From assembly GCA_936450465.1 (NCBI GenBank), contig OW388289.1:72352420-72416419 (forward strand): DNA of 64,000 bases, read 5' to 3'. Below the pieces are notes generated by a model. It made no database searches. It saw nothing but the letters and a program-made list of their open reading frames with translations, and was not told the origin of the DNA. Below are positions 1 through 10,402 of the stretch, piece after piece. Position numbers and translations under genes: made by a program. The number at the start of each line of letters is the position of its first letter. Position 1 is the stretch's first letter. Origin of the DNA: Gibbula magus. Its lineage: Eukaryota > Mollusca > Gastropoda > Trochida > Trochidae.

Positions 1-136
1 TGTAACCAAAGAGCAAATCTTTGATTAACTCATTTTGTTAATGGCAATTCCTATAAATTGGCCACTCAGAAAGTTGTATAAGTCACAAGTTGATTCAGGA
101 GCCTATGTTTCAATTTATGGCTTTTTTAAAACAATT

Positions 137-470
137 TAATAACTGGGGGGCGGGATAGCGCAGTGGTTAGTGCGTTTGGCTTCGGATCAAGAGGTCCAGG
201 GTTCGAATCCCGCCAGGGGCACGGCAACTTTGTCTGCAGTAGAGAACTGTTCTACACGCAGTAAGGTTTGGGTGCAATGCTACACTGAATCTCAGCGTAG
301 TGCCACCCATGGTTCGCTAGTTCCAGCCGATGCTCGCAGGTTTCACCGCAATGGATAGCCACATGGCGTTGCAGGCTTTCTCCCGGCAATAATACTAACA
401 GCCGTGATATAAGTGAAATACTTTTGAAAGTGGCGTTAAACCCCAAATCACCTCACCTCACCTAATAACT
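137..470 (+). mobile_element. Full-length tRNA-derived SINE with target-site duplication
   Basis: The element itself runs from 145 to 462 and is flanked by the 8-bp direct repeat taataact at 137-144 and 463-470, which looks like a target-site duplication. The first 77 bases or so form a tRNA-like head with a box A (TAGCGCAGTGG, about 154-164) and a perfect box B (GGTTCGAATCC, about 199-209), the internal promoter of RNA polymerase III. A body of about 200 bp follows. It recurs at 30.2 kb, 44.6 kb and 61.3 kb in this window. The 3' end has GTGGCGTTAAAC followed by three ACCTC-type repeats instead of a poly(A) tail. No protein is encoded; mobilisation would depend on a LINE partner in trans. 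This is the reference copy for the family in this window. Confidence 0.88.
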
Positions 471-2039
471 CTGCCTCCGATGTAAACTCTTTTTGTGTCA
501 CATCATTTAGAAAGATCTTCTTAACGGCAGCAAAGCTTTAACTATACCTCTCTGAAAATAATCCTGGATACATCACTGCCCTATCAGTGGCAAATCTTGC
601 ATCATGTTGTTTGTTAATGTGTCATGGTTCCTGATGTTTGGCCACTCAGACTTATTTGGTCATAATTTGTTCAACAGCCAGGTGTTAAACATGATAATTA
701 TCATTTTGGCACAAAAGAGATGTGTTCAAGACTACTTGAGTGCTACTTTGAACAAAGCAATCTCTACCATCCTGAATATTTACCTGGATGTCTGTGATGC
801 AGTCAGTACCTTTACACTTTGATGTAGGACTAACAAGCTTTGCTTCTTTAATTCTTTGTGGCATACAACACAACCAGAAAGGGACAATTCTTGTTTCTGA
901 AATTTCCAGTTGATTTTTGGTTTTATTTTCAAATGTTAAATTGTTCAAGTGTTTTGATTTTTAAACTTTTTAAAAACAAAAAATGTTCAAACATAATTTT
1001 GAAAGTTATTTTTAATTTTGATTTGAAAATATATTGTTAAATTGTTGAAGAAGTGAAGAAATGCATTTAGATTTATATGTTTTCATTGCTCTCACTTGAG
1101 TACTAAACATTTTTACACTTATTTCATAAATCATATGACACAGTTGCTCGTGTAATAATACCGAGACATGAAAGCTAGAGCACCGAGATACCTGATGCTT
1201 CATATCCTGTTTAAAGATTAAACAAACCACCATGTAGTATCATATTGAAATTTATGAGCCGTCATTTATAAATCATTAAAATATCTGATGAAATGTACTG
1301 TCACGGATCATACCAAGATGAAATGGACATGCAGAGAATGAAGCTGACAAAGCAAACTGCTGTCTTGGTATGTGGTCTAATGTTAAACAAGGAGGAACTG
1401 CAAGGAAGTCAAATTTTACACATTTTATTGCTCCGTTGTTAGAGTTTATCTTAAAGGGAGATAAGTGTGCAAAGATCAAAACAACCTTCCACTCTCAGAC
1501 TGATGCCAGATATCATTTAAAGCAAGGGAGGTAATTTATAGACATACTTCCTGTCAACTAGATGTTGGTTAACCTAAGACAGAGCTAGTTCACCAAGGGA
1601 AAGTACCTGTATGTCATATATCATTGTTATAGCCTTGTAAAACACTTGTATCCTGGCTTTGTTTATCTCTTAATCCTTTTTTGCTGCTTAGGAAATACCT
1701 GGTGTTCCGGAAAATGTATTTATGGCCTTTAGTGTCGTTGATGTCTTAAACCCAAGAAATATGGTATTGTGAGGTTAATGTTATATGTACTGTCCATGCA
1801 TGTTTATTCATTCATGATATGATATTATAAACCAGATTAACTCAGATTTTCATTTTGAAATAATAATTGTTTGTTCTAAAGTTTTATCAAATATTTTGCT
1901 AAAGTGACTAATAAATAATCTTGCTGTCAAAGAATAGCAAAATTGTAGATTGATAAAAAAAAATTGTGCGTCAAATCAATTTTACATTATAAAATAAAGT
2001 ATGATAATTATGATTAATTAAGTCAACTGTTTTCTTAAT
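471..2039. other. AT-rich noncoding stretch, nothing recognised
   Basis: I see only short chance reading frames, many A/T runs and no splice-site-bounded coding segment. No repeat of this stretch was noticed elsewhere in the window. Confidence 0.5.
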
Positions 2040-3769
2040 AGATTTACCTGTAAGTAACCTGTGTATGCTAACGAGCGATGATTAATCCTATAATTAGCTA
2101 ATTACCAGTGATTAATGCCATCACATGTGAGTCACAGTATATTAAGGGCAGGCAGTAATCCCAGAACAATGCAACTTTAATGCAGTTCTCTCCTACCTGT
2201 CCAAGGTTAATCTGCACACCTGTCAATGAACCACCTTGCTCACCTTTAATTAAGAAATAGACTGGAACAATGCATTGTGATGAAAAGGCGAATCACCTGA
2301 GAAATGCAGATCACCTGTTCGCATGCCTGTGGTGATTTGGCACAGGTAACGTTTCTTGTATGGAAAACCATCAGACCAAATGTGCTCTCGGATACAGGGG
2401 AGTCGTTTTTGTTCCTGGGAGGGACTTTTTAATGGGATCTTGCAGAGAATAGGGTGATAAATTTGAAATGCTAAACGAGCAGTTGTAGATAGGTTATCAT
2501 GGGTTATGAAACTTACATGATAATTTTCACCTGAGGAGACAGAGTGGGATTTAACAAGGTACGACTAAATACACTCTTTTGTGTCGACATGTTTGCTTCG
2601 TGTTGGGTTTGGGGTATTTTGGATTGCAAGTGTGACAATTACACAAAGGATTTGGGTATCTCTGGGTGCAAACTTGTTATTTGCCGTTGTAAGATTGTAT
2701 GGATTTTGAAAAGGATATTTATCCAGCGACTATAGCATGTCAAGTAGTTTATGCATGATCTAATTTTGATTAAAATAACATGATGAAAATGAAATATTTT
2801 AAAGCATGGAATCATAATTATTTGTTTTTGCCTTAGTTTAATCTTTAACATCGTTTGAAAGTTTTGACATGATATTTTTTAACTTAAACTTTTTATGAAT
2901 TCTCTACATAATTTTTACTTGTGGATAAGATTTCAAATTGTAAAATTAACCTGAAATTCTTTGTTCTCTAGATACCTTAAAAATTTTGCAATTTATTTTT
3001 TAAATATTTACAAGTGCTGTTTGAGATTCTTGTGAAATCGATTTTAATACAGTAATAAAAATAATAGATGTGAAATACAATAGATGTCAACACAAAATAA
3101 ATGTCAATACCACAGCATTTATGAAAATCCTGAAATTCTTTTGTAAAGATTTTAATGTTTCATATCCGAGTTAAATGTAAACTAAACCTGAGAGAAACAA
3201 AAACCTTGATAATTATGTAGATACATAGATATGAACCAAGCTATTACAGTATATGATTTTAATAATGAACGAACTTTTTTCAATTTCTTTATCACTGTCA
3301 GACAAAGGAATTATTGAAATAATGATATTCCCAATAATTCTTATTCATTACATTCACAATTAAAAACAGATTAAAGGAAAAAAACCTTTGCATTTAAAGC
3401 TTTCACCAATACTTTATCATAATTAACAAACAAAATCTTCTATTCACAATCAAGTGATCAAAATCCATTATATCAATAACTCCTCATTAAAGCCTCATGA
3501 GTAAACAGAGGGCACTATAACCTTTTGAACTGACAAACCAACGTGTTATTCCAATAATATCTCTTCATTATGTCAGTGTTTAAATCATCATCCATCTTAT
3601 CAAGAAAGAAATACAAAGCTGTCTTCACACGCCATCTGTTTTCTCCCTCAGTCCCCCCAAACACTTTTCCTTCCCTGTCTAAAACAAGCTACCTGATAAG
3701 AAAAAATGGACACCTGGTGATTGATTGATTGTTTTTCACCCAGCAGGTAAAACATGAAGTCTGTCTAGA

Positions 3770-4510
3770 GCTCCGTCCAGCCTCTGTTTTATCTTTCTTT
3801 CACCTCTCCTGCCCCCCAGGTATGTAGTTCCGCAGTCCGCCCGTCTGTCTGTCCTAAGGGCAACAACTCTGGCTTGATTTGTACATGAAAGACAAGATTA
3901 ATGTCTACACCTGTAATAATATGTTTTAGTTTGATTGGATAATGTGATATGTTATTTCATGAGACAATTCGTTTCACCTGTATTAATAGGTTGGAGATAT
4001 TTTATATTTTGATTGAGATTAGGTGATGCGTTTTCCTGGGGCAGATATTTATTTTCACCAGCAATAATAGCTAGGCTCAAGATCAATTTTATTTTGATTG
4101 AGCTTGGTAACATATACATATGAGATTATTTTTCAACCTGTATTAATATGTGAGATCATTTTTATTTTGATAGAGATTAGATGACGCTATTATATAAATA
4201 TTTTCACTTGAATAAATAGCTTCAAGGTATTGTTTTTCATATTTTGGTTCATATTAGGTGATGTAATATTGATGAAATAAAGTTATATTTTTAGCTTAAG
4301 TACACCATAATATAACTCATTGGCTTACAGATATATATGACAGTTGGATCTTTTCCACCACTGAATTTTGATCTGTAGAGTGCTTTTCATGTTGAGTGAA
4401 ATGTTCATCAAAAGCTCAGTCCAGTCTTTCTAATCATTCATTTGTTACCCTGCAGGTATGTAGCTCTTCATCAATCCATCCGTCTGTCTGTCCTTTGTTC
4501 ATCTGTCCTG
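3770..4510. repeat. Two diverged copies of a ~100-bp segment
   Basis: The segment around 3770-3865 (AGCTCCGTCCAG, then CCCCAGGTATGTAG, then CCGTCTGTCTGTCC) recurs at about 4412-4507 with the same blocks in the same order (AGCTCAGTCCAG, CTGCAGGTATGTAG, CCGTCTGTCTGTCC). The copies are about 640 bp apart, which points to an old local duplication. Confidence 0.6.
3900..4275. repeat. Degenerate tandem repeat, ~70-80-bp unit, about 5 copies
   Basis: The blocks TTCACCTGTATTAATA, TTTTATTTTGATTGAG and ATTAGGTGATG recur in order at about 3905, 3972, 4050, 4128 and 4200. The copies are heavily diverged, and each carries an ACCTG-like core followed by a TATTAATA-like block. Confidence 0.55.
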
Positions 4511-4619
4511 AGGCATCCTATTGTATTTGATCCCACGCATAGAAACTAAGAATTTAAAGTGAACTTATCGTATCAGAATTCATTTGAAGTCAGTCTGGCA
4601 GCAATTTACTTGTATTTGA

Positions 4620-4930
4620 AGTCGAGGTAATCACCTGTATTGAGTTCAAACTTTAACTGATGGATAGGTATACTTCTAAGTCGGAGATGATTTTTCAGTG
4701 AATCAAATATACCTGGGTTGAGTCTGTTTGTCTTTGAATGGTCACATGCATTAACTGTTAAAATTGATTTCACTCTTAATTAGAGGACGGGTACTTTTTG
4801 GGATGAAAGTGTCTTTTATTGAATCAAATCTTTCTGGTCTGTTTTTCATCTAAGGGTAATCACACAAATTATACCTGTTGAAAAAGAGTTCACCTTTAAT
4901 TAAAGTGTGGTATATTTTTTTAAAAAGCCT
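4620..4930. repeat. Degenerate tandem repeat, ~116-bp unit, 3 copies
   Basis: A pattern of GGTAATCAC, then ACCTGTTG/AACTGTTA, then TTCACYYTTAATTA, then GGTATA/GGGTAC recurs at about 4625, 4737 and 4855. The copies are old and diverged, and contribute to the ACCTG/TAATTA density of the region. Confidence 0.5.
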
Positions 4931-5634
4931 TAGTTTATCTCATCAATGGAATTAAAAATCCCCTAGGTTCAATGTTATGTTAGTTATTACCCGAGTTTAA
5001 CCTTTAGACATTGCTTCTCCTATTAATTTGAGAACAGGAATATATGTGAAGAAAGTACAATTTCTTTTTGAAATGTTTTTTTTTATAATTTGACTCATAT
5101 TTCAATTTCCAATGATACACAGAAACATGACAGTCATGTGTTTAAAGAATATTATATGTCTGCATCATTTCTTTGCTTAAAAAACACCTGAGCTCAGCCA
5201 ATTAGTCTATAGTCCATTATAGCTGTTATAGTTATAGGTTCCGCCTTTTAATTAAAGGTCACGTAGAATAGTTTTCTATGGTTTATCCTTGCATTTAACA
5301 TTTCACTTTTAATTAGATTTAAGAAACATGCATGAAGAAGAGAATATGTCTAAATATTTTAATTAATGTATCCAAAATACCCAGACTCGAACAATCAGTC
5401 ATTGGCTGATCACCTGATTTACCTGTTGATATTCATTTAACCTTTAATAAGAAGACTGGGGCGTACCTTAATTAAATTGAGATAAGGTGCGATCTCATCA
5501 CATGGAAGCTTATCAAAATTTTACCTGGAGCATAGGCCAAACTTACCTGTTTATCTTAGCTCACCTTTACACCACCTCACCTGGAGTCTAGCTGGAACTG
5601 ATTTCAACCTGTGATTAATAAAGCTGAGCTTCTC

Positions 5635-6125
5635 TCCACACTAATTGGAAAGATAAATGGGACTATTTTCTTTAAGAGTTTGACCAAAGGTTTTCAGAGT
5701 TAATCTTAACTTTTTACCTGAGGTATTCAGTAATAAGTCCAGGTATTTATGCATTCTAATTGGAAAGATTATTATCTCTATAAGTTTGATCCAAGGTTTT
5801 CAGAGTTGATTTAACTTTTACCTGAAGTATTATGGGTAGCTTAACATGGATTTATGTGAAATAGGTTTCCACAGATTCAGTAATAAGTCCAGGTATTTAT
5901 GCATTCTAATTTGAAAGATAATTTTCTTTAAAAGCTTGACCCAAGGTTTTCAGAGTTAATCTACATTTTTAACTGGAGTAATACGAACAGCTTACTTTGG
6001 TTTTATCTGTAATAGATTTCCACTCAATCAATAAGAAGCCTGGGTATTATGCATTCTTATTTGAAAGATGAATTGCAATATTTTCTTGAATAGTTTAACT
6101 CAAGATTTTATGTTCAACTCAATTT
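5635..6125. repeat. Degenerate tandem repeat, ~110-160-bp unit, 4 copies
   Basis: The blocks GCATTCTAATTGGAAAGAT, GACCCAAGGTTTTCAGAGTT, TTTTTACCTGAGGTATT and AATAAGTCCAGGTATTTAT recur in order. Copies begin near 5640, 5750, 5911 and 6050. Spacing differs because of internal deletions. Confidence 0.7.
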
Positions 6126-6720
6126 TCATTGTTCTGTTATCTTCCTTACTTTAAATGGTTGTATCTGAAATAGATATAAACTTGTAATTATTAGGAAAGT
6201 CCAGACTCTTAATTTCAACTCTTGGATAGATGGATGGATATTGATTTTCCTTAATTTAAAGTTTGACCTGAGTTTTTAAGCCATCAAAGTTATCTAAATT
6301 TTCACCTGATGTATTGAGCCCAGCTTACCTGTCGTTAATGGACACTCACCTGTGAGAGCCTAATTCAGGTGGAAGTCAGGTGCATTATCTCAGCCCGAGC
6401 CAGACAATCAGTCTTCAGGTATTATGTGTTGTACACCTTACCTCCATCAGCTGTAAGTCGTCAGGATTTACATGTGTATACCTTCATCCTCCCCTTTTAT
6501 ATACACAAGAGGTTGCCTCTATCCCCCATTTATATATACAAGTGGGGCTTGAGAGATGTGCTTTGGGAATCTTATGCATGTCCGTCAAATTACCTGGAAA
6601 TTCCTCTCAATGTTCTTGGCAAGATTTTCAGACAATACACTCACCTGTGCAGCGTGCTATAATTAGTCTTACCCGATACCTGGGAATCCTCCAGGTAAAC
6701 ATGATATCATTGTCAATATC

Positions 6721-7545
6721 TCTGACACTTTCTACACCCTGAAATTATTTTCTTAAGAGGATTATGCAGTCTAATTTTGGACACGTTTCTGAAAATGGAC
6801 TGCTGTTGATTATTGTCTAAATATCAGCAGTAAGCCTTTAAAAAGTAACATGGTCTGAGTTTGTTTTTAAACCTTAAATAGATTATTTTTCTAGTTTATG
6901 ATGATAAATATCAACTTCTTGCATCAGCAATAAAAAGGATTAAGATTCACATGTTGAAAGTTCTTGTCAAAATATCTACAAATCCCACCATTCCAATCTG
7001 TTATAATGTTATGCACTAGCTCAGAGCCGAGGGTGACGCAGTCTCACCTACAGTTTGATTTTGTTTAATGGATAGACTAAGACATACAAACTAAATTTTC
7101 TAACAAACTAAACTCATATCTTTTACCAAAAATATTCTGTAAATTCTTACCTTTTATCTGAATAAACTACTTCCTAACATCCAATTTATAAAGTTGTCCA
7201 TCCTCAACATTTTTTAATCCAACTGAAATCCTTTTTTACAATTTCTTACTGATGACCCCACAGAAAGAGGAAGTATGTTGCATCCCATGTTCACATATTC
7301 TGCAGACCTCTATGGAACAGACCAAACCATTTACAGAAAAAATAAAAGCATATCACATGAAAAATACATGCAAGTACATTAGTTTTCAATATGAATGCCT
7401 CTTCCGGCCTCCCAACAGACCTATCTATGAAAATATCTGTAAGCAAATTTCTGTTATTCCTTTCCAGACATGCTAAAATGATATAGGCTTTCCTTTGTTT
7501 TATTGATATAAAGGCCAAGATGATACGCTATCTTCTTACCAGAAA
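6721..7545. other. Noncoding stretch, nothing recognised
   Basis: This is AT-rich sequence without conserved protein similarity or a well-bounded repeat. Confidence 0.4.
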
Positions 7546-7888
7546 CATTCTGTATACATAAATCTCTCCCCTGGCCCTTCCCAGAATACGTCAAACTGTT
7601 ATCATTCTTGGATTTTCTCTTTGAAAAGTATATCTTAGTAAGTCTCAGGTAATAACCAGGTATAACATACAGGTACATAAATCTCATCCCTCCCCCTTCA
7701 CCCCCATCCCCCTCTCCTATACCCCCTTTCTCTGACACACACCAAACTGTTACCATTCTATCATTTCTCTCTTTGAAAATGCACCAGTACATGTCAGTAA
7801 GTTTCATGAAACAGCCATTATAAGATCCCTCTGTGTACATAAATCTCACCTCTGCCCCTCCCCCAAACAAACCAAACTGTTATCAGGC
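7546..7888. repeat. Degenerate tandem repeat, ~120-170-bp unit, 2-3 copies, C-rich
   Basis: The pattern TACATAAATCTCNCC plus a run of CCCCTCCCC, then CAAACTGTTANCATTCT, then CTCTTTGAAAA and GTAAGT, recurs at about 7550, 7672 and 7838. A minus-strand reading frame of 138 codons across it reflects the low-complexity G/C-rich unit and is not evidence for a gene. Confidence 0.6.
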
Positions 7889-8419
7889 AGTGGCCCGGGG
7901 TAACCTCATTATCACCTGATAGACCATCAAATGCAGGCCTACCTCACAGTTGGCTGCAGCGAGTAAGAAAGGGTAAGGAAAGAGCAGTGCTCCCTGCCTC
8001 CCGCCACTATCATTTCACAACCTCCATTGTCACCCCCTCGCCTTCCCTCTTCACATAAGCCCCAGTTTTCCAGCCAATTTGATCACGTAATTGTACCTTC
8101 ACCCGAGCTCGTTAGGCAAGATGCCTGTTATTCATTTTGTCTGTGTTTATATATGACTTAATGGTGAAGGATGTACCGACCTGGTAGTTATGCGTGCCCC
8201 AGTGTTCAAACTGGAAAAAGACTTATGCTTGCGTGAGTTTGTTTTATAAGGAGGGGACTGTCAGAGTTGGTAAACGTGAAAGCCTCCAATTGCTGGATGT
8301 GTAATTGGAACACAATTGTACATTGTGTCTTTGAAGTAGCTCCATGTGACAGACGAATCACCTGTCATCCGCTCACTTACGCTGCATGTATGTCCTGTCC
8401 TGGTCCTGAAGATGTACTA

Positions 8420-8640
8420 CTCTCTTCCGTGGTCCTCTGCTGTTCTCTGTACTATGTAGTAGCTGTTCTCTAATATCTCCTGTTTACTAGGTGCTTTCTT
8501 CTATCATCCTGTGCCTAATATGTACTGAGTTATAGCTTTTCTCTTAGATATGCGGTCTCCTGTTTGCTGGACATTTGAGTGGTATTCTCTTCTTTCGTCC
8601 TGTGCTTCTTATGTACTGAGTTACAGCTGTTCTCATATGT
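8420..8640. repeat. Degenerate tandem repeat, ~80-bp unit, 2-3 copies
   Basis: The blocks ATCTCCTGTTTACTAGG / GTCTCCTGTTTGCTGG, TCATCCTGTGC / TCGTCCTGTGC and ATGTACTGAGTTAYAGCT recur at about 8476-8550 and 8556-8634. A partial copy lies just upstream, near 8429. Confidence 0.6.
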
Positions 8641-9051
8641 AAGTTTTATTGGCATTTTTGCATGCTTTTTTCAAAATGTCTTCAATTATTCTTTGTCCTA
8701 TGCTAGTTAATCTCTTGTGTCCTAGCTGTCTTGTGTATGTAGTCTCCTTGTCTGCTGGTTGTATTGCATGATCTTCTCAATATGACTTTGTTCTTGGGTC
8801 TTGTGTTGATCCTGTGTGCGATCGTTTCTATTCTATGTCAAGGTATGGATCTGGTCTCCTTGTATAACAGTACTCTCATCTGGTGCGCTGTTAATCTCTT
8901 TTCATTTTCTTCATGCATTACATTTATCTTTAAATATCATATCCGACAGGTTCCATGTACTTCATATACACAGTTTTATTCATCTCATGTATATCTTCCT
9001 CACATCCTCACCTACCTATGCTCTGTATCTTCTCCAACATGATGAAGTTCT

Positions 9052-9079
9052 TACTTATGTACTTATGTACTTATGTACT
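9052..9079. repeat. Short tandem repeat (TACTTATG)3.5
   Basis: There are three exact 8-bp units plus four bases. The repeat sits just upstream of the polypyrimidine tract of the 3' splice site at 9110, so length changes could affect branch-point spacing. Confidence 0.85.
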
Positions 9080-9082
9080 GTT

Positions 9083-9110
9083 GTTTAATATTCTCCTCTC
9101 TCTCCCACAG
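9083..9110 (+). promoter_or_regulatory. 3' splice site (polypyrimidine tract and CAG acceptor)
   Basis: A pyrimidine-rich run ending in CTCTCTCTCCCACAG is a textbook spliceosomal acceptor. It implies at least one earlier exon, which I cannot place in this window. Confidence 0.7.
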
Positions 9111-10402
9111 ATCGCTGAGTACAGCTGGATATCCGACACACCGACAGCACATGGAAATACTGGGCACCCTGTAGACACGTCTGCCGTGCGGAAACGTCTG
9201 CTTTGTTCACCTGCGAGACAGCCACTTTGCAAGAAGAGAATCTGCCAGTGGATTATTTCAAGAACAAAGTTTTTGCTCTCCTCTCCGACTCAAGCAAAGT
9301 GGTGCAGACGTGTAGTACAGCTCATCTCCAATTCAAATGATAGTCGTGCAGACGGGAAGTTTGTAGTAAGGAATGTTCTAAGTGGTTCCAAAAAATCAAA
9401 TCTCAAATTCAACATCAGCAATTTTGAAAGCTGTTACTGCCAGTTAGTGTTGTATATTTGAGAGGAGGAAAACAAAAACGATTGTGAAGCGATTGACTAA
9501 GCAGCCAACCAGAAAGGCCACGCAGGGAAGGAAGGAGATTGAAAGAGCCCCGAGCTCTATCAGCCTCTGCCTATACTAATTGGACTACAAGGTAGCAGAA
9601 GCTCACATGCCTGAAGCCTGGCCTAGCGAACACATGCTCCAAGCAGACGGTCACACGACTGGGCTTTGATTGACAGCACTGTGGTATATAGACAGGCTGT
9701 GTACACTCTGAAGCTGACTGTTGTATACATCAGTCAGGTGAAAGGCAAGGCTGATCCGTCATTCGCTGAAATATTAACACGGGGAATCTAATCCGTGACG
9801 TAGCAGCTTACTCAATGCTACATTGTGAGAAATCTTCACTTCTGTGGGAGTCAGTTATGAAATCTTCACCATCGGGGAAACTTATGGTTTAGAAGTCTGC
9901 AACAATTTAGCAGTGATCCTGTTTTACAGTTTGCCAATATTGCATCGGATTTTATTCCATTAACAAGAAGGATATTTCGCCACTGAAAGCTCATCACACG
10001 ACTCTGCAAAGTGGAATCAATACGGAAAGGATTTAAGAGTAGCACTCCAGTAAAGTTTTTGAGGGTTAACATTGGCAATAACCGGCCAGAGTGGAACTCT
10101 CCCATCTTAGAGGAAGCTAAATGAGTTAAGGAAGGTGAGATAACAAGTTTATTAAAGTCATTCCAAGGCAACAGTGTGTTACAGTGCATCTGCATCAGCT
10201 CAGTGAGCCAGTATACAGGAGGCATTCGGAACAGTGCCAGTCGCTATGGGAGTGAAGCAGGATTTCTTTACAATGAACAACTTTTATCAGCTGAACATGG
10301 CTTTTCTAGTGACAGTGTGCGTGATTTCATGCGGAATATCTTCAGTTCTTGGATCTTCTACTTCAGAGCCCTGTGATTCCGGATCTCAGTTCTTGGCAAA
10401 AG
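9111..10402 (+). other. Predicted exon: long 5' UTR plus signal-peptide coding start
   Basis: The exon is bounded by the acceptor at 9110 and by a consensus donor at 10403 (AAAG followed by GTAAGACC). The first 1,135 bases are 5' UTR. They contain at least eight upstream ATGs and are broken by stops in all frames, so translation of the main frame would need leaky scanning, reinitiation or another promoter. The only frame with clear protein character is the one opened by the ATG at 10246. Exon extent is a prediction from splice signals alone. An internal split or a transcription start inside this stretch is possible. Confidence 0.55.
10246..10402 (+). CDS. Signal-peptide exon of an unidentified secreted or membrane protein (partial)
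   Basis: This is the 5' coding exon of a host gene, 52 codons plus one base, leaving a phase-1 donor at 10402/10403. There are three in-frame ATGs, at 10246, 10273 and 10297. The second or third gives the most compact signal peptide: a short polar start, then a hydrophobic core (MAFLVTVCVISCGISSVLG) and a small-residue cleavage region before SSTSEPCDSG. The mature part begins with a cysteine about six residues in. Phase-1 boundaries after a signal peptide are typical of extracellular modular proteins such as receptors and EGF-, Ig- or TNFR-like proteins. The 18 or so mature residues are too few to name a family. No downstream exon could be recognised, so the next intron is either very long or its exons are too short to see by eye. 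Confidence is moderate that this is a real coding exon and low for any function. Confidence 0.55.

Larger units (their letters stand above)
2040..6720. promoter_or_regulatory. ACCTG (E-box-like) and TAATTA motif-dense region
   Basis: By eye I count roughly 40 or more ACCTG/CAGGT motifs here, most as CACCTG or TACCTG on the + strand, against about 6-9 expected by chance in DNA of this length. Many lie next to TTAATTA, TAATTAA or TATTAATA. CACCTG is the site bound by Snail/ZEB-type zinc fingers and some bHLH proteins, and TAATTA is a homeodomain core. The region ends about 2.4 kb before the 3' splice site of the signal-peptide exon at 9111. Part of the enrichment comes from decayed tandem repeats (listed separately), so it could be an old satellite and not an enhancer. 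The regulatory role is inference. Confidence 0.35.

Noticed and set aside
145..221. Functional tRNA gene
   Set aside because: A and B boxes are good, but the sequence continues into a conserved SINE body with a target duplication around the whole 318-bp unit, and there is no sound acceptor-stem pairing at the expected end.
7454..7870. 138-codon minus-strand frame as a gene
   Set aside because: It follows the G/C-rich degenerate tandem unit; no motif, and composition is explained by the repeat.
8955..9461. 168-codon + strand frame as a gene
   Set aside because: It runs across a strong 3' splice site and a short tandem repeat, has no recognisable domain and fits 5' UTR/intron sequence read by chance.
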